Shown: positions 4,721-5,974 of the stretch, piece by piece | Position numbering within the stretch: position 1 is the first letter of the stretch | Layout: the number at the start of each line of letters is the position of its first letter | Assembly (NCBI GenBank): GCA_000436755.1 | Contig: FR887343.1 | Coordinates: 38,811 to 44,784 of the forward strand | Reading direction: 5' to 3' | Length of the DNA stretch: 5,974 nt | Source: Clostridium sp. CAG:253 | Lineage (GTDB): Bacteria; Bacillota; Clostridia; Lachnospirales; Lachnospiraceae | The notes under the pieces: model-generated | Database searches by the model: none | What the model saw: the letters and a program-made list of their open reading frames with translations, nothing else | What the model was told of the DNA's origin: nothing | Program-made: the position numbers and the translations under genes

Positions 4721-5674
4721 CTAATAATTCGGTCGCATAAGCGTCCCCTTTTTAAATGTAACTGCCGCTGTTCTAAACGGATATTTCATTTTTGATACAT
4801 AGTACCAAGGGTCGTTTTCATTATCCGGGTTTTTAAGAATATGAAACTGCTGTGCAGGCAAATAACCTTGTCCAAGCAAAAAAGCTTTATCTCCTGATTT
4901 ATTCTCACATACATCAACAACCATCTCAACATGCCCCGGACTTCCGCCATATATAAAAATATCTCCCGGTCTTATATCTTTCTCAGAAATTTTCTTTGAC
5001 TCCTGAACCATAGATAAAGTTCCGGCATAGGCAAAGACAAACCTGAGATAACTTTCAAATGTTTTATATGAACTGTCTTTTTGTCCACTTTTCACCCAGT
5101 ATGTCTTGTTTCCGTCTACTTTTACTCTCATTCCCTGACTCCATCTTGAAAAGTCAACTTCAAATCCGTTTGTGAGGTGAAACTTTATCTTATTATATTT
5201 TTTCTGTTTATAGTAATACTCTGCGTAAAGCCTTATAACAGAATCCGCGCATTGTTGTAAGTCACCATCGGTCATATTCATTTTTAAAACCGCCGCATGT
5301 ACATTCTGCGTACTGCTTAATTTTCCATTATATAATCTGATTTTTCTGCCATCACTATATAACGGATAATTCTCTAAAAATTCTCCGAATGAATTTTCGG
5401 ATACACTTCTTTTATAACCTGCCGGAGTATTGAATCTTGTCTTGATTTTTGTACCTGAACTGTTTAAAATTTTATTTTCTTTACTTTTAATAGATTTTTT
5501 TAATGTTTTTTTATTGTCAGTACTGTTTGTTGTGTCCTTGCTCACAACCGAAGATATTTTTTTACTTTTCTGACTAATATCTTTTCTGGCACATATCGTC
5601 GTATCTGCAACAACAATAATAAGTACAACAATAAAGCTAAACAATGTCAAATATTTAAAATTCCCATTCTTCAT
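4721..5674 (-). CDS. DUF4846 domain protein, exported or membrane-anchored
   Basis: 317 aa, biochemical role unknown. A hydrophobic segment (about residues 8-23) after MKNGNFK is a signal peptide or anchor; there is no clear lipobox although a Cys is at 28. A Lys/Ser/Thr-rich linker (about 30-75) leads to the DUF4846 domain (about 80-310). Its recognisable blocks are PAGYKRS (84-90), SFGEFLENYPLY (95-106), DLQQCADSVIRLYAEYYY (138-155), VFAYAGTLSM (213-222), PGDIFIYGGSPGHVEMVVDV (236-255) and FLLGQGYLPAQQFHIL (265-280). Cys142 at the start of a helix, followed by His248 in a strand after a PGD motif, recalls the NlpC/P60 and CHAP cysteine hydrolase layout, so a cell-wall hydrolase-like fold is conceivable but unproven. 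The start at 5674 has GGGAGG 8 nt upstream. The gene is transcribed away from the plus-strand gene at 5918. No convincing terminator is seen downstream, and L25 follows with its own promoter. Confidence 0.88.
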   Translation of the reverse strand: MKNGNFKYLTLFSFIVVLIIVVADTTICARKDISQKSKKISSVVSKDTTNSTDNKKTLKKSIKSKENKILNSSGTKIKTRFNTPAGYKRSVSENSFGEFLENYPLYSDGRKIRLYNGKLSSTQNVHAAVLKMNMTDGDLQQCADSVIRLYAEYYYKQKKYNKIKFHLTNGFEVDFSRWSQGMRVKVDGNKTYWVKSGQKDSSYKTFESYLRFVFAYAGTLSMVQESKKISEKDIRPGDIFIYGGSPGHVEMVVDVCENKSGDKAFLLGQGYLPAQQFHILKNPDNENDPWYYVSKMKYPFRTAAVTFKKGTLMRPNY

Positions 5675-5726
5675 AAATATTTCCTCCCAACTTGAAAGAA
5701 CATATGCCTGTCTCCAATCCGTACAA

Positions 5727-5740
5727 TATACTTTAGTATA
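5727..5740. promoter_or_regulatory. Small palindrome in the DUF4846 leader
   Basis: TATACT-TT-AGTATA is a perfect dyad lying 25-40 nt after the predicted minus-strand transcription start. It could be an operator or simply AT-rich symmetry; no regulator is suggested. Confidence 0.3.
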
Positions 5741-5771
5741 CTTCCTTATTTTTCCTTAATACGCTATTTAA

Positions 5772-5780
5772 AGTATAACA
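5772..5780 (-). promoter_or_regulatory. Extended -10 promoter candidate for DUF4846
   Basis: TGTTATACT on the minus strand is a TGn-extended -10 box (TATACT at 5777-5772), predicting a start near 5765 and a leader of about 90 nt. The -35 region is poor. Confidence 0.45.
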
Positions 5781-5853
5781 GATTTGAGCAGCAATAGTAT
5801 TAAGATTTTATTATTTTTGAAATTTTATTCGTTTCCTGTTACGCCTTATATTC

Positions 5854-5882
5854 TTGATTTTCTTTATAATTTTAATTATAAT
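5854..5882 (+). promoter_or_regulatory. Promoter of the plus-strand gene at 5918
   Basis: TTGATT (5854-5859), 17-nt spacer and a perfect TATAAT (5877-5882). The predicted start is near 5889, about 30 nt before the ATG. Together with the minus-strand promoter it makes the region 5675-5917 a divergent intergenic region. Confidence 0.7.
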
Positions 5883-5917
5883 AAAATACATAACAGAAAA
5901 AATGGAGGAAAAAACAA

Positions 5918-5974
5918 ATGTTAAAAAAGAACTTATCATTTATGCTCGCCGGTATCATTATGTTTTCTGCAATA
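5918..5974 (+). CDS. N-terminal fragment of an exported protein, cut by the window edge
   Basis: Only 19 codons are visible, reading MLKKNLSFMLAGIIMFSAI. Two lysines followed by an unbroken hydrophobic stretch look like the start of a signal peptide or a first membrane helix. GGAGG lies at 5904-5908, 9 nt before the ATG, behind a consensus promoter, so the start is well supported although it is short. It is the only gene on the plus strand and diverges from the DUF4846 gene. No family can be assigned from this fragment. Confidence 0.75.
   Translation, partial: MLKKNLSFMLAGIIMFSAI

Overview
The window is AT-rich DNA from a Gram-positive anaerobe, most likely a member of Clostridia and plausibly Lachnospiraceae. 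This rests on strong GGAGG ribosome binding sites, sigma-A-type promoters, the two-domain L25/CTC ribosomal protein, and the families DUF3793, DUF445 and DUF4846. No tRNA, rRNA, insertion sequence, phage gene or CRISPR array was seen.

All complete genes lie on the minus strand, so the layout is given in transcription order, from high to low coordinates. A secreted or membrane-anchored DUF4846 protein (5674-4721) comes first. It is followed by ribosomal protein L25/Ctc (4456-3872), which has its own good promoter, a roughly 125-nt structured leader and a clear terminator. Next is a DUF445 membrane protein (3703-2720), then a DUF3793 protein (2574-1948) whose promoter region is dense with dyad symmetries. 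Last is a metal-efflux unit: a NiCo (czcD) riboswitch with its intrinsic terminator (1889-1766), a second terminator-like hairpin (1750-1715), a cation diffusion facilitator (1645-761) and a tightly linked EamA/DMT transporter (742 to the window edge, truncated). At the right edge a plus-strand gene starts at 5918 with a signal-peptide-like N terminus. It diverges from the DUF4846 gene across a 243-nt region carrying promoters for both directions.

The best-supported regulatory story is metal homeostasis. The riboswitch should let transcription proceed into the cation exporter only when Co2+ or Ni2+ is bound, and the EamA transporter 18 nt downstream should share that control. The DUF3793 gene just upstream has a Fur-like palindrome before its promoter and a 16-bp dyad just after the predicted transcription start, so it may also be metal regulated; that part is inference. 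The most unusual points are the second terminator inside the riboswitch leader, the EamA gene in a NiCo-controlled operon, the nested inverted repeats ahead of DUF3793, and a Cys/His arrangement in the DUF4846 protein that resembles NlpC/P60-type hydrolases.
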